From positions 69,080 through 133,079 of the forward strand of contig JANRIX010000058.1 in the NCBI GenBank assembly GCA_033764435.1: a stretch of 64,000 nt of DNA, written 5' to 3'. This DNA is from JAEUMY01 sp033764435 (GTDB lineage Bacteria > Pseudomonadota > Gammaproteobacteria > Burkholderiales > Usitatibacteraceae). Both the position numbers and the translations under genes were made by a program. This document shows, piece after piece, positions 51,421-60,312 of this stretch. The notes beneath the pieces were generated by a model. It was not told the origin of the DNA, did not search any database, and saw only the letters and a program-made list of their open reading frames with translations. Each line of letters opens with the position of its first letter. Positions within the stretch are counted from its first letter, which is position 1.

Positions 51421-51533
51421 GATGGCTCCTTCGTTGCATGTGTGTGAGGTCAATGCAGCGAGCGCCGACCATCACCCCAACTTCGAAGCGGTGATGGCAA
51501 TGGGCCGAGAGGCCCGGGAAGCACTCGCGTCGG

Positions 51534-51905
51534 TCAGCTGACGCGAGGGATGGGAGGGCGAGTCAGTTCAGGCAGGTCGGCGGAAGCCGGAATGCGTGAA
51601 TCTCCGCGGGGTGGCGCCGCGTCTAGGGCAAGTGCTGCAAGCGTGAGATCGGCAACACTTTGCCAAGCCGCCGGCGCGTGGCAGGCAGACTGCGTCTCAC
51701 AAAGATCGCCCAGCGCCTGCGCCAACTCTCCTGAGGATGCCTGGTCGATATTGGCATCTCCTGATGCCGTCACGACGGTGAATGGGGCATGAGCACTTGG
51801 GTCCTGATGGGAATGGTAAGCCAGCAGGACTCCGACCCATCCGGATATGGTCATGACCACCGCCAACAGGAGAGTCAAGGCGCGATGTGAGCGTGGCTTC
51901 AACAT
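51534..51905 (-). CDS. Small membrane-anchored protein, DUF2946-like
   Basis: A 123-residue protein. An N-terminal hydrophobic segment (LTLLLAVVMTISGWVGVLLA) is followed by YHSHQDPSAHAP and later a cysteine pair (DLCETQSACHAPA) and a Pro-rich end (LPELTRPPIPRVS). The layout is like the DUF2946 proteins of copper clusters, of which another is at 60744. Role unknown. Confidence 0.6.
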   Translation of the reverse strand: MLKPRSHRALTLLLAVVMTISGWVGVLLAYHSHQDPSAHAPFTVVTASGDANIDQASSGELAQALGDLCETQSACHAPAAWQSVADLTLAALALDAAPPRGDSRIPASADLPELTRPPIPRVS

Positions 51906-51945
51906 GTCTCTATGACAACAGGCTCTTCATTCAAGTTCATCCGCT

Positions 51946-52896
51946 TCACGTTGCCTTGCCAGTCGCTGGGTCGCCCAGCTTCGCGCGAAACGGCCAGATC
52001 AACTGCCGCCAGTACGTCTGTGGAAACGCTCGATCACGCAGACCGACTTCACCGGCCCTGATGGGCGCTGCGGCCGTGTACAGAGTCCCAAACAGACGAT
52101 CCCAGATCAGCAGAAATTCACCGTAGTTGACCTGGGCATCCTCAAAGTCGCGTTTGTGATGCCACCGATGCATTTCTGCGACGCCCAGCCAGGTCTTCAG
52201 TGGCCCGAGGCTGTAGTCGATGTTGGAATGCTGGAAGGCGAGGTGAACGGTCAGAATCGCGAACCAGATAGTGACCAACTCCTGCGGCACTGTCAGCAGC
52301 GCAAGTACTGCGAGGCCAGGAAAGGCCATGAGCATCGCATGGAGAGGATGCCGTCTTTCTCCGTTGAACCAGTACAGCCGCTCCGGGCTGTGGTGAATGG
52401 CGTGAAGGCGCCACAACCAATCGACCCGGTGGCTCAGCCAGTGCATGCCGTAGAGACTGAGGTCGACAATGATCGCGACCAGTGCCAACTGCGCCCATAG
52501 CGGCCACTCGGCTGGCCATGCCTGCCAAGGGGCGGCGGATGTCCAGCGATACAACCAATACGACACGAACTGTATCAAGCTCAAGTTGACCAGGTTGTGC
52601 AGCAGATCCGCGCCGACATCCGCATGAGCGTGAAGCCAGCGCTCTTCGTAAGGCGCTAGCCACTCCAGTACGGCGACCACGAGTACACCCAACAGGGCAA
52701 TCCCGGTCGCAGCCGGCCACAAGGCACCGCCGGAGGTCCAAAGTGCCAACAACGCAGCGGCCACAATCAGCATGATCAGGGGATAGGAGAAGTATCGAAT
52801 CGTCGTGCGCAACATGAATACACCTGCCCGTAGTGTGAAAGAGCCTCCACTTTCCGCGCTCTTGCCGGCGGACGCTTGAACGAAACTGCTATCCAT
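51946..52896 (-). CDS. Sterol desaturase/fatty acid hydroxylase family protein
   Basis: A 316-residue membrane di-iron enzyme. The histidine boxes are HWLSHR, HAIHHS and MHRWHH in the expected order, between about four hydrophobic spans. The family hydroxylates or desaturates membrane lipids. The start used (MDSSFVQAS) overlaps the araC-type gene by eight bases; an internal start at MLRTTIRYF is also possible. It probably forms a pair with the regulator encoded upstream. Confidence 0.85.
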   Translation of the reverse strand: MDSSFVQASAGKSAESGGSFTLRAGVFMLRTTIRYFSYPLIMLIVAAALLALWTSGGALWPAATGIALLGVLVVAVLEWLAPYEERWLHAHADVGADLLHNLVNLSLIQFVSYWLYRWTSAAPWQAWPAEWPLWAQLALVAIIVDLSLYGMHWLSHRVDWLWRLHAIHHSPERLYWFNGERRHPLHAMLMAFPGLAVLALLTVPQELVTIWFAILTVHLAFQHSNIDYSLGPLKTWLGVAEMHRWHHKRDFEDAQVNYGEFLLIWDRLFGTLYTAAAPIRAGEVGLRDRAFPQTYWRQLIWPFRAKLGDPATGKAT

Positions 52897-53650
52897 GACG
52901 GGCTGCCTGGAAGTTCAAACCGCGCAGCGCGGTCGTGGGCGAGGTGCCGAACATGTCTGCAAAGGTTCGCGAAAAGTGCGCAGAGTCCGAGAATCCGCCT
53001 TCATGGGCAGCGGCGGTGAGATTGCCCCCGGCGGCAAACGCTTCCAGTGCCGTCCGGAGCTTTCGCCACTTGAGGAACGCACGATATGAAATGCCGCATC
53101 CGGCCGCGAACAAGTGGACAAAGCGACTGGGAGAGAGTGCCAATTGAGACGCTGCCAGGGAGGCGGTCGAGGGCAGCCCTGCCGAGGCAACCGTTTCCAG
53201 AAACGCTTGAATGCGCCGGTCCACGGAACTCGCTGGCGGATCGGGTGGGCGATTCAGCATCCATGACACCAGCTCCGACAGCTTCTGCGCAGAACCCTGA
53301 CTGATGGCCGCGCAGGCTCTCGCATGCAGCAATCCGGGATCGAGACCGGCAAAGGAGTGCTGAGACGAGAACTGCTTGTGGACGAATCGCCCTACGGCCG
53401 TGGTGGGCTCCAGGTAAATGATGACCACCGCCGCGGCATCGGAATGGAGCTGGTGTTCGACATTGGCCGGGCAGCCCACCACGTTTGCCGCGCGTCGCGC
53501 GTTCCCCTGCAGAATCATCTGTACCGGCGTGCTGGCGCTGATGGCGATCTGCACGGCATAGTGGCGGTGAGGACGATTGTCGCCGACCTGGCCGACAAAG
53601 CCGGCGATTCCGGTGTCGAGCAGTGCCAGTCCTCGCCAGGGTGCCGTCAT
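52889..53650 (-). CDS. AraC-family transcription regulator
   Basis: A 253-residue protein. The N-terminal half has a cupin-like sensing region (HRHYAVQIAISASTPVQMILQG). The C-terminal DNA-binding domain has two helix-turn-helix units: STASLAASQLALSPSRFVHLFAAGCGISYRAFLKWRKLR and NLTAAAHEGGFSDSAHFSRTFADMFGTSP. It overlaps the desaturase gene by eight bases. A 11-nt gap separates it from the periplasmic protein gene upstream. Confidence 0.9.
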   Translation of the reverse strand: MTAPWRGLALLDTGIAGFVGQVGDNRPHRHYAVQIAISASTPVQMILQGNARRAANVVGCPANVEHQLHSDAAAVVIIYLEPTTAVGRFVHKQFSSQHSFAGLDPGLLHARACAAISQGSAQKLSELVSWMLNRPPDPPASSVDRRIQAFLETVASAGLPSTASLAASQLALSPSRFVHLFAAGCGISYRAFLKWRKLRTALEAFAAGGNLTAAAHEGGFSDSAHFSRTFADMFGTSPTTALRGLNFQAARHG

Positions 53651-53661
53651 GACCTATCGCA

Positions 53662-54033
53662 TCAAGACTTGGCGATTTGAACCGTGATCTTGACCGGTTC
53701 CTTGCTGCGGTTGTACCAGGTCCAGCAATAGTCCTGCTTGCTTTTCGCCTCGAATACTGATGCCCCTTGCTGCACCCGCTCAAGGACTGCGGGCTTACCG
53801 AGCAGATCCTCGACGTGGTAGTGGATGTCGAAGTTCACCTTGGCGTTCGCATCGAATTTCCAGGCGTAGCGCTCCCCGGCTGCGATGTTTCCGCAGACTT
53901 CGATCAACTTGCCGGCAGCCACGTCGTGGGTCGCACTGTGCTTGCCGTCCTTGATCCAGACGATGTGTTCGGATGCGTTGGCCACTGCGACGGTTGCCAA
54001 CGATGCAAACAGTGCTGCTAGGCGGATTTTCAT
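53662..54033 (-). CDS. Small periplasmic protein of unknown function
   Basis: A 123-residue protein with signal peptide MKIRLAALFASLATVAVANA-SE. The mature part is a probable beta sandwich (GKLIEVCGNIAAGERYAWKFDANAKVNFDIHYHVEDLLG, SKQDYCWTWYNRSKEPVKITVQI) with HYH and two cysteines. It overlaps the PepSY protein gene by four bases, so its product may work with it. Confidence 0.72.
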   Translation of the reverse strand: MKIRLAALFASLATVAVANASEHIVWIKDGKHSATHDVAAGKLIEVCGNIAAGERYAWKFDANAKVNFDIHYHVEDLLGKPAVLERVQQGASVFEAKSKQDYCWTWYNRSKEPVKITVQIAKS

Positions 54034-55232
54034 GTGAACTCCCTGGTGGTTGGATAAGTGGAGGATGGAGAATCATCGGTCTCGGTCATGGCGGCACGGC
54101 GCAGCCGGCGGCGGCGCAACCAAAGCCATAGCCCGCTCAGCGCCAGCAGAGGCGGAAGCAGTCCGATCAGCAGCACCAGCACCCGCCCGGGCATGCCGAA
54201 CCCCTGTCCGCTGTGCAGCGGAAACTGCCACACCCGAATCTTGTCGCCCAGCGTGCCGCTCCGGTGATTGAAGTGACCCAGCAGTTGGCCGTTCCGGCCG
54301 TCCACGAAGTAGCGGACCGTGCCGCTGTCCATGATGTCGCCAGGAAGCAGGAATCTCACCTGGTAGTAGCCGCGCGCCTCAATCTTGCCGATGCCTGCGA
54401 CGGGATCAACCGGGTGGGCAGCCCGCGCGGTCGCGAGCGCCGCATCCCACCCCACCTGCCAGGTCTGGTCCCGCCGCTGGTCGGCGGATCGCACTGACGC
54501 GGGCCGCTCGGAAAATGGGGACATCGCCGCAACCGCAGGCTCGATCACCTGGGGGAGATTCATGTATAGCCCGGTGAAGGCAATCACCACCAGCAGCACG
54601 CCGCCGATGAGACCGACGCTACGGTGCAGATCAAAGAGCATCCGCGCCCGACTGGACTGCCACTTGATTACGAATGCCTTCTGCAAATGCGCGATTCGGG
54701 GCACGGCAAGGAAGGCCCCCACCATCATGGTCGCCATCCACAGCACGGCGATGATGCCCATGATCCACTGGCCGGTCTTGCCGAGCAGCAGGCTCATGTG
54801 GAACCGATAGATCATCGGGACCAGGTGGGCGCGCGAGAGGCCGACTTCACCCCAATTGCGGGTCCCCAGCACCGCACCGGAATGAGGATTGATGTAGACC
54901 TCGGAGGGTCTGGGACTGTCTCGATCCAGGCGCCCGGCCTCCGCCGCCTCGACGGTGTTCATGATGGCGCGGATGGAGCTGCCTTCCGCCGCGGAAAACA
55001 GGAAGTAGCCCACCACCAACCCCGGATGCGCCGCTTCGATGCGGGCAGCAACTTCGTCCAGGCTGGCCATCGTGCCGGTGGGCGTGACGCTGTGCAGCTC
55101 GGGAACCAGCACGGCATCGATCTCATGGTGGAACGCCAATAGCGATCCCGTGAGGCCGGCCAGCACCAGGAATGTCGCGAGCACAATTCCCGTCCAGCGA
55201 TGCACCAGCAGAAGATTCTTGCGAAATGTCAT
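54030..55232 (-). CDS. PepSY-associated transmembrane protein
   Basis: A 400-residue protein with four or five spans: the first begins LLLVHRWTGIVLATFLVLAGLTGSLLAFHHEID, and YRFHMSLLLGKTGQWIMGIIAVLWM, LFDLHRSVGLIGGVLLVVIAFTGLYM and VLVLLIGLLPPLLALSGLWLWLRRRR follow. The HRWTG and LHR.VG histidines and WxLPLHSGQ-like QFPLHSGQGFGMPG are family features. Such proteins occur in iron and copper reduction and uptake systems, and conserved histidines suggest heme binding. ATG overlaps the methyltransferase stop. Confidence 0.88.
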   Translation of the reverse strand: MTFRKNLLLVHRWTGIVLATFLVLAGLTGSLLAFHHEIDAVLVPELHSVTPTGTMASLDEVAARIEAAHPGLVVGYFLFSAAEGSSIRAIMNTVEAAEAGRLDRDSPRPSEVYINPHSGAVLGTRNWGEVGLSRAHLVPMIYRFHMSLLLGKTGQWIMGIIAVLWMATMMVGAFLAVPRIAHLQKAFVIKWQSSRARMLFDLHRSVGLIGGVLLVVIAFTGLYMNLPQVIEPAVAAMSPFSERPASVRSADQRRDQTWQVGWDAALATARAAHPVDPVAGIGKIEARGYYQVRFLLPGDIMDSGTVRYFVDGRNGQLLGHFNHRSGTLGDKIRVWQFPLHSGQGFGMPGRVLVLLIGLLPPLLALSGLWLWLRRRRLRRAAMTETDDSPSSTYPTTREFT

Positions 55233-55888
55233 GAGCGATGAAGTGGAACGGTGCCATAGGCCCGGTAACTGGACCCGAGATGATAGCGAGCTTCGATGCG
55301 AAACCCGCTCAAGTGAGGCGCCAACAGATGGCAGGGATCGCCGAGCCCGGCGTAAGTGGTGAGATAGCGGCGCGCCCGCCAGGCGTTGAAAAGATTGATG
55401 ACACCTCCCCACGACCACGGCAGCCAGCGCCACCCCACGACAGCGATGCGGCAGCCCGGCTTGGCGTGCGCCAGCAGGTTGGCCACGGCGCGAGGCGACT
55501 GCAGCACATCATGGGTGTAGCAAAACAGCATCGCGTCGGCTTGCCGATCACTCTCAAAATCCTCGGCCGCGCACTCGTGCAAGACGGTCTGGGAAGCCAC
55601 GCCGGCATCTTGAATCTTTCGTCTGGCGATGGCGGCCATGTCGGGGACCAGTTCGATGCCGACCGCATGCCCCATAGGGCCCACCTGGTGGGCGACGGCG
55701 ATCAAGGTCGTTCCTGTGCCACAGGCGACATCAAACACTGTTTCACCCGCTTCCAGACGCAAGGACTCGACCGCATCCTTGCGGATGCCTTCGATGTAAC
55801 GGCATGACGCGTCATAGCCCGGCGCCAGCGTGCGATAGCTTTCCACCGCGCGCTGACGGTCGGGGGGATGGGGATGCGGTTCGCGCAT
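55229..55888 (-). CDS. SAM-dependent methyltransferase
   Basis: A 219-residue class I methyltransferase. The SAM-binding motif is VFDVACGTGTTLIAVA, motif II is AVGIELVPDM and the post-I acidic region is LFCYTHDVLQSP. Substrate unknown. Its place inside a copper-resistance operon is unusual; it is 6 nt after the CusF-like gene and overlaps the PepSY gene by four bases. Confidence 0.87.
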   Translation of the reverse strand: MREPHPHPPDRQRAVESYRTLAPGYDASCRYIEGIRKDAVESLRLEAGETVFDVACGTGTTLIAVAHQVGPMGHAVGIELVPDMAAIARRKIQDAGVASQTVLHECAAEDFESDRQADAMLFCYTHDVLQSPRAVANLLAHAKPGCRIAVVGWRWLPWSWGGVINLFNAWRARRYLTTYAGLGDPCHLLAPHLSGFRIEARYHLGSSYRAYGTVPLHRS

Positions 55889-55894
55889 CCTTGA

Positions 55895-56245
55895 CTACTT
55901 CATCTTTTCGGCGTGGGTGACCGTGAAGGCACCGTTGATCTTTTCAGCCTGGAACTTGATCTTGTCGCCTGCCACCACCTTATCCAAGAGTGCCGCATCC
56001 TTCACCCGGAACACCATGGTCATGGCGGGCATGTCGAGTGATTTGATCTCGCCGTGCTTCAAAGTGATCTTGCCTTGCTCCTTGTCGACCTTGCGCACTT
56101 CCGCTTCCGCCATCTCCGTTGATTTGGCGGCCTCTGAGGCGGCTTTCGGCTTGCCATGATCGTGATCGTGCTTGCCGCCTGCTATTACGGGTGCAGCCAC
56201 AGCGATCAACAAACCAGCGAGTGCGGTGGGGATGAGTTTTTTCAT
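55895..56245 (-). CDS. CusF-like periplasmic copper-binding protein
   Basis: A 116-residue protein with signal peptide (LIPTALAGLLIAVAAPVIA-GG), a His-rich linker KHDHDHGKP, and a CusF_Ec-type domain: GKITLKHGEIKSLDMPAMTMVFRVKD. The MPAMTMVF methionines and His in LKHGEI would bind Cu(I). GAAAGG precedes the start MKKLIPT; a start 15 nt further upstream is less likely. Confidence 0.9.
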   Translation of the reverse strand: MKKLIPTALAGLLIAVAAPVIAGGKHDHDHGKPKAASEAAKSTEMAEAEVRKVDKEQGKITLKHGEIKSLDMPAMTMVFRVKDAALLDKVVAGDKIKFQAEKINGAFTVTHAEKMK

Positions 56246-56256
56246 GATGTTTCCTT

Positions 56257-56727
56257 TCAACGATAGGATTGATAAACCGTCGTCTTGCCTTCTGGAGTCA
56301 CCAGCAAAACGTCGTAAGGGTCACGCTTGTTGCCGTACGCAGGTCCGTCCATGCCCGGCGAGCCCAGCGGCATGCGCGGGACCGCGAGCCCCAAGGCGGC
56401 GGGTTTTTCTTTGATGAGCCGGGTGATCTCCCGGGCCGGCACATGGCCTTCAATCGCATAGCGACCCACACGCGCGGTATGACAGGAGCCCAGTTCCGTC
56501 GGGATACCGAGTTGCTTGCGGATCGAGGTGTTGCCGGTATCGTGCGTCTTCACCCGAAAGCCGTTCGCCTCGATGTGCTTGATCCAGTCGCGGCAGCACA
56601 CGCACTGGGGTCCCTTCCACACCTCGACGACTGGCGTTTCGTCCGCGAACGCAACCGGCGCGGCCACCCACGCCGCGCCTACCAGAAGAGACGCCAACAG
56701 TCGGCGCTTAGTGCTTATGGCCGGCAT
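56257..56727 (-). CDS. DUF411 metal-binding protein
   Basis: A 156-residue exported protein. The DUF411 core is VWKGPQCVCCRDWIKHIEANGFRVKTHDT with the CVCC site, then GIPTELGSCHTARVGRYAIEGHVPAREI and AVPRMPLGSPGMD. This family is typical of copper-resistance clusters. Its start overlaps the cupredoxin gene by 20 bases. Confidence 0.9.
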   Translation of the reverse strand: MPAISTKRRLLASLLVGAAWVAAPVAFADETPVVEVWKGPQCVCCRDWIKHIEANGFRVKTHDTGNTSIRKQLGIPTELGSCHTARVGRYAIEGHVPAREITRLIKEKPAALGLAVPRMPLGSPGMDGPAYGNKRDPYDVLLVTPEGKTTVYQSYR

Positions 56728-57268
56728 GACCGTCTGCCTTCGCAGCAGGCTTTGCGCTCAGGGCCGCCACGGTGATTTTGCCCACCATGCCTGCCTCGAA
56801 GTGACCGGGAATGAGGCAACCGAACATGAAATCACCCGGCTTGGTGAATTGCCACACGATCTCTTCCCTCTTTCCCGGACTCACGTGTGCCATGTAGGGC
56901 TCCTCATGTTCCATGCCAGGATGCTTCTTCATCATTTCGGCATGGGCCTTCAGCTCCTTCTCGGTGCCGATCACCATTTCGTGCATGACCTTGCCCCGGT
57001 TCTTGACGACGAACTTCACCGTGTCACCCTGTTTCACCTCCAGCTTGTCCGGCGTGAAACGCATGGCATCGCTCATGTCCACTTCCACGGTCCGCACGGC
57101 CTTTTTGGGGTCACCTTCGCGGCCCCAGGGGTGCTCATCCTTAGAAATGGCCTTCTTGGTGGTGGGCTTCTTGTGATCTTCGGTACCGTGGGCGGCAGCT
57201 ACACCGAGATACAGCGCGGAAATGGCGGCGAGCAGCAGCGCAGCTGCGGAGGATATGCGTCGTTTCAT
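56708..57268 (-). CDS. Cupredoxin-domain copper protein
   Basis: A 186-residue exported protein with signal peptide ending AAA-HG. The cupredoxin fold shows FTPDKLEVKQGDTVKFVVKNRGKVMHEMVIG with a ligand His, and GDFMFGCLIPGHFEAGMVGKITV with Cys and His (CLIPGHFEAGM), the type 1 copper pattern. The C-terminus is GHAGHKH. GGAGAG precedes the ATG. It is co-transcribed with the DUF411 gene. Confidence 0.9.
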   Translation of the reverse strand: MKRRISSAAALLLAAISALYLGVAAAHGTEDHKKPTTKKAISKDEHPWGREGDPKKAVRTVEVDMSDAMRFTPDKLEVKQGDTVKFVVKNRGKVMHEMVIGTEKELKAHAEMMKKHPGMEHEEPYMAHVSPGKREEIVWQFTKPGDFMFGCLIPGHFEAGMVGKITVAALSAKPAAKADGHAGHKH

Positions 57269-57278
57269 GAGACTCTCC

Positions 57279-57449
57279 TTATCGTTTGAGCAAAGGCAGA
57301 AGGTTGATGAGCTCGCGTGAGATCGCGAGCACGTAGAACAGAGCGGTGGCCAGCAGTCCGGCCACGCCAAAGCAGACCCAGCTCCAGTCGCAACGCTCGC
57401 AACCGCACGCGAGCGGGAGGAGCAGGATCAGCCAGGCGAGATGCGGCAT
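57279..57449 (-). CDS. 56-residue Cys-containing small membrane protein
   Basis: A short frame that starts at ATG 57449 and ends at TAA 57279-57281 encodes MPHLAWLILLLPLACGCERC, then DWSWVCFGVAGLLATALFYV and a basic end. Two hydrophobic helices flank a CGCERCDW hairpin with three cysteines. It fits precisely between the multicopper oxidase gene (12 nt upstream) and the cupredoxin gene (10 nt downstream), as expected for a real operon member. The cysteines suggest metal binding or thiol chemistry. Function unknown. Confidence 0.7.
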   Translation of the reverse strand: MPHLAWLILLLPLACGCERCDWSWVCFGVAGLLATALFYVLAISRELINLLPLLKR

Positions 57450-57461
57450 GGCGGCGATGCA

Positions 57462-58883
57462 TCAATGGTGAGAGCCGTGGCCCGACGGCTTCTTGACGTC
57501 GAGGATGACCTCGCGACGCCCGATCCCCTTCCCGGTCGCCGGGTCAATGTCGGTCATTCGGGAGGTCGGCGCGCGCTCCGGATTCATCGATGCGCCGGTC
57601 CACTCATAAGCGACAGTGGCCTTGGGAAATTTGTACGGTCCCGGGTCCTTGTAGTCGTCGCGCTTCAGGCCTTCCCGCACTTTCACGGTGGTGAACATGC
57701 CGCCCATTTCGATGGGGCCAAACTGTCCCTGGCCCGTCATCATCGGCAGCGTGTTGTCCGGCAGCGGCATCTCCATCTCACCCATGTCGGCCATGCCGCG
57801 TTCGCCCATCACCATGTAGTCGGGGATCAGCTTGTTGATCTGATTGACCACGCCGCGATGGTCCACGCCGATCATCGTGGGCACGTCATGGCCCATTGCA
57901 TTCATGGTGTGGTGCGACTTGTGGCAGTGAAACGCCCAGTCGCCGGGCTCGGTGGCGTCGAATTCGATCGCACGCATTTGACCTACGGCCACGTCGGTGG
58001 TGACTTCGGGCCACCGCGAACCGGGCGGTGTCCAACCGCCATCGGTGCCCGCCACCACGAACTCGTGACCATGCAGGTGAATGGGATGGTTGGTCATGGT
58101 GAGGTTTCCGATACGGATCCGTACGCGGTCGTTGAGACCCACCACCAGCGAGTCGATGCCCGGAAACGCGCGTGAGTTCCAGGTCCAGAGGTTGAAATCC
58201 AGCATGGTGTTCACCTTGGGCACTGCGCTGCCGGGCTCGACGTCGTAGGCGTTGAGCAGGAAGCAGAAGTCTCGGTCCGCCTCTCGGTAGCCCGGTGTGG
58301 CTCCAGGATTCTTTGGGTGGGTGACCCAGAATCCCATCATGCCCATGGCCATTTGGGTCATTTCATCGGCATGCGGGTGATACATGAAGGTGCCGGGCCG
58401 ACGAGCCTCGAACTCGTAGACGAAGGTCTGACCTGGCTTGATCTGCGGTTGGTTCAATCCGCCAACGCCGTCCATGCCATTGGGCAGGCGCTGGCCGTGC
58501 CAATGGATCGTGGTGTGTTCCGGCAGCTTGTTGGTCACAAACAGGCGGACCTTGTCGCCTTCCACGACCTCGATCGTAGGGCCAGGTGACTGACCGTTGT
58601 AACCCCACAGGCGCGCCTTCATGCCGGGAGCGATTTCGCGAATCACCGGCTCTGCGATCAGATGAAACTCCTTCCAGCCGTTCTTCATGCGAAAGGGGAG
58701 CGTCCAGCCATTCAGCGTCACGACCGGGCGATATGGCCGGCCCGCGCCGGGATACAGCGGTGGCGCCATAAGAGGACTCGTGGTGGTGGCGGCCTCGGGG
58801 ACAGCGCCCATGGCGGCCTTGCTCACCGCGGCGGCTCCGAAGAGCACCCCGGTGCCTGCGAGAAATTGTCTGCGTGATGTCAT
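57462..58883 (-). CDS. Multicopper oxidase (Tat-exported)
   Basis: A 473-residue protein with Tat signal MTSRRQFLAGTG. Copper-site motifs are TTIHWHGQRLP, GTFMYHPHADEMTQM, HPIHLHGHEF and DWAFHCHKSHHTMNAMGHD, giving the type 1 and trinuclear cluster ligands; the axial region is HNAMGHD-like with methionine. Methionine-rich stretches (GERGMADMGEMEMPLP) are typical of copper-resistance oxidases that convert Cu(I) to the less toxic Cu(II). AAGGA precedes the ATG. Confidence 0.93.
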   Translation of the reverse strand: MTSRRQFLAGTGVLFGAAAVSKAAMGAVPEAATTTSPLMAPPLYPGAGRPYRPVVTLNGWTLPFRMKNGWKEFHLIAEPVIREIAPGMKARLWGYNGQSPGPTIEVVEGDKVRLFVTNKLPEHTTIHWHGQRLPNGMDGVGGLNQPQIKPGQTFVYEFEARRPGTFMYHPHADEMTQMAMGMMGFWVTHPKNPGATPGYREADRDFCFLLNAYDVEPGSAVPKVNTMLDFNLWTWNSRAFPGIDSLVVGLNDRVRIRIGNLTMTNHPIHLHGHEFVVAGTDGGWTPPGSRWPEVTTDVAVGQMRAIEFDATEPGDWAFHCHKSHHTMNAMGHDVPTMIGVDHRGVVNQINKLIPDYMVMGERGMADMGEMEMPLPDNTLPMMTGQGQFGPIEMGGMFTTVKVREGLKRDDYKDPGPYKFPKATVAYEWTGASMNPERAPTSRMTDIDPATGKGIGRREVILDVKKPSGHGSHH

Positions 58884-58899
58884 GAGTGATCCTTCGAAA

Positions 58900-60312
58900 T
58901 CAGTGGCCACCGCCGCTGGAGGCGGCGGAACGTGCGCTAGCCTCCATGGCGGCGCCGGCGGCGGGCTTGCCCAACAGGGTGGATTTCAATGCGGCGTCGG
59001 CGAGCCAGAAGTCGCGCTGAGCGTCTATGGCGAGAATCACGCTACCGATCTGTTCGCGCGCGTCGGCGAGCAACTCGAACACGCCGATCAGCATGCCGTT
59101 GTACTTGAGCAACATCTCGTCAGCGATCGCCTTCCTGAGCGGGACCACCTCGTCGCGGTAGTGCGCCGCCAGGTCGTACGCGGTTCTATAGCTGCCATAG
59201 CTCTCACGCACCTGGGATTGCGCGTCCACGGCCACCTGCGCCGTGCGGTTCAATGCCGCGAGATACTCGGCTTTGACAGCGGCTCGTTTCGCGTCCCCAA
59301 AATCGAAGAGCGGCAGCGGGATCTCCAGTTCGTACCCCTTCTGCGGAGGCTTGCCCGATTCGCTGTTGCGTACGCCGGCAATGTGCAGGCCATCGACATA
59401 GCTCGTGACCGTGTTCAAGCCGCGCGCTTTCGCGAGCGCTTCGAGATCACGGGTGGCAAGGCGCACGTCGAGGCGGTCGCTCAATGCCCGTTGCGTGTCC
59501 TGTTCGGATTTCGCAGCCGTCGGCAAATCGGGCAGGCGGTCGGGCAGTTTCAGCTGCATGGCCTGTTCGGTATTGAGGCCAAGGGTCCGCACCAACGCTT
59601 CTCGCGTCGCGAGCGCCGCCTGTTTGGCGCGTGCCAGCTGTGCCGATGCGTCAGCGTAGAACGCCTGCTCGCGGGCGCGCTGCAATTTGCTGAAGTTGCC
59701 GACGGACTGCATCCGGCGCGCGAGTTCAGCACCCGATTCGGCCGCCTGTTTCACTTGTTCAAAGTAGAGAACCGACTGCTGTGCAGCCACGGCGCGCACC
59801 CACGCCAGGCGGGCATTCGTCGCAGTTTCTAGGGACGCGCTGGCGGCTTGCAGGGCCGCGCGGTCCTGGCGGGCCTTGGCCACTTCCAGGCGGGACGGGA
59901 GGAACAGCAAGTCCAGGAGCGGCACCGCGATCATGCGGCCGATGTCGAGGTCGATGCCTCCTTCCTCGCGGCGCGCCAGACGCTCGAAAGTGAATACCGG
60001 ATTGGTGATCCGTCCCGATTGGGCGGCTTGCGCGGAGGCCGCAGCAGCGTCCGACAGGAGTGCCTGATAGGCCGGGCTGTAGCGGAGCGCAATGGCAACG
60101 GCATCATCCGCGGTGAGCGGTTTGGCGAGCCGCTGATCGGCATCCGCCTTGGCGTCGCGCTGTGCGGTCTCGGTAGCGTTCCAGGCGGACAGTGCGCCAA
60201 ACTCATTCTTGGCAAGGGTAGCCGCCGCATCGATGGTGCGGTCTACACCGGTCGTCGTGCAGCCGACCAGGAGCAGCGCGGCAACAACTGTGGTCGCAAT
60301 GCGCGGGCTCAC
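58900..60312 (-). CDS. TolC-family outer membrane lipoprotein
   Basis: A 470-residue protein with lipobox LLLVGC (Cys18). Two repeated halves of long helices (ADDAVAIALRYSPAYQALLSDAAAASAQAAQ, and DRLDVRLATRDLEALAKARGL) match the TolC/CusC type. It may pair with a transporter or act alone, since no RND or membrane-fusion gene is visible in the window. It is encoded 16 nt upstream of the oxidase gene and overlaps the previous gene by four bases. Confidence 0.88.
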   Translation of the reverse strand: MSPRIATTVVAALLLVGCTTTGVDRTIDAAATLAKNEFGALSAWNATETAQRDAKADADQRLAKPLTADDAVAIALRYSPAYQALLSDAAAASAQAAQSGRITNPVFTFERLARREEGGIDLDIGRMIAVPLLDLLFLPSRLEVAKARQDRAALQAASASLETATNARLAWVRAVAAQQSVLYFEQVKQAAESGAELARRMQSVGNFSKLQRAREQAFYADASAQLARAKQAALATREALVRTLGLNTEQAMQLKLPDRLPDLPTAAKSEQDTQRALSDRLDVRLATRDLEALAKARGLNTVTSYVDGLHIAGVRNSESGKPPQKGYELEIPLPLFDFGDAKRAAVKAEYLAALNRTAQVAVDAQSQVRESYGSYRTAYDLAAHYRDEVVPLRKAIADEMLLKYNGMLIGVFELLADAREQIGSVILAIDAQRDFWLADAALKSTLLGKPAAGAAMEASARSAASSGGGH

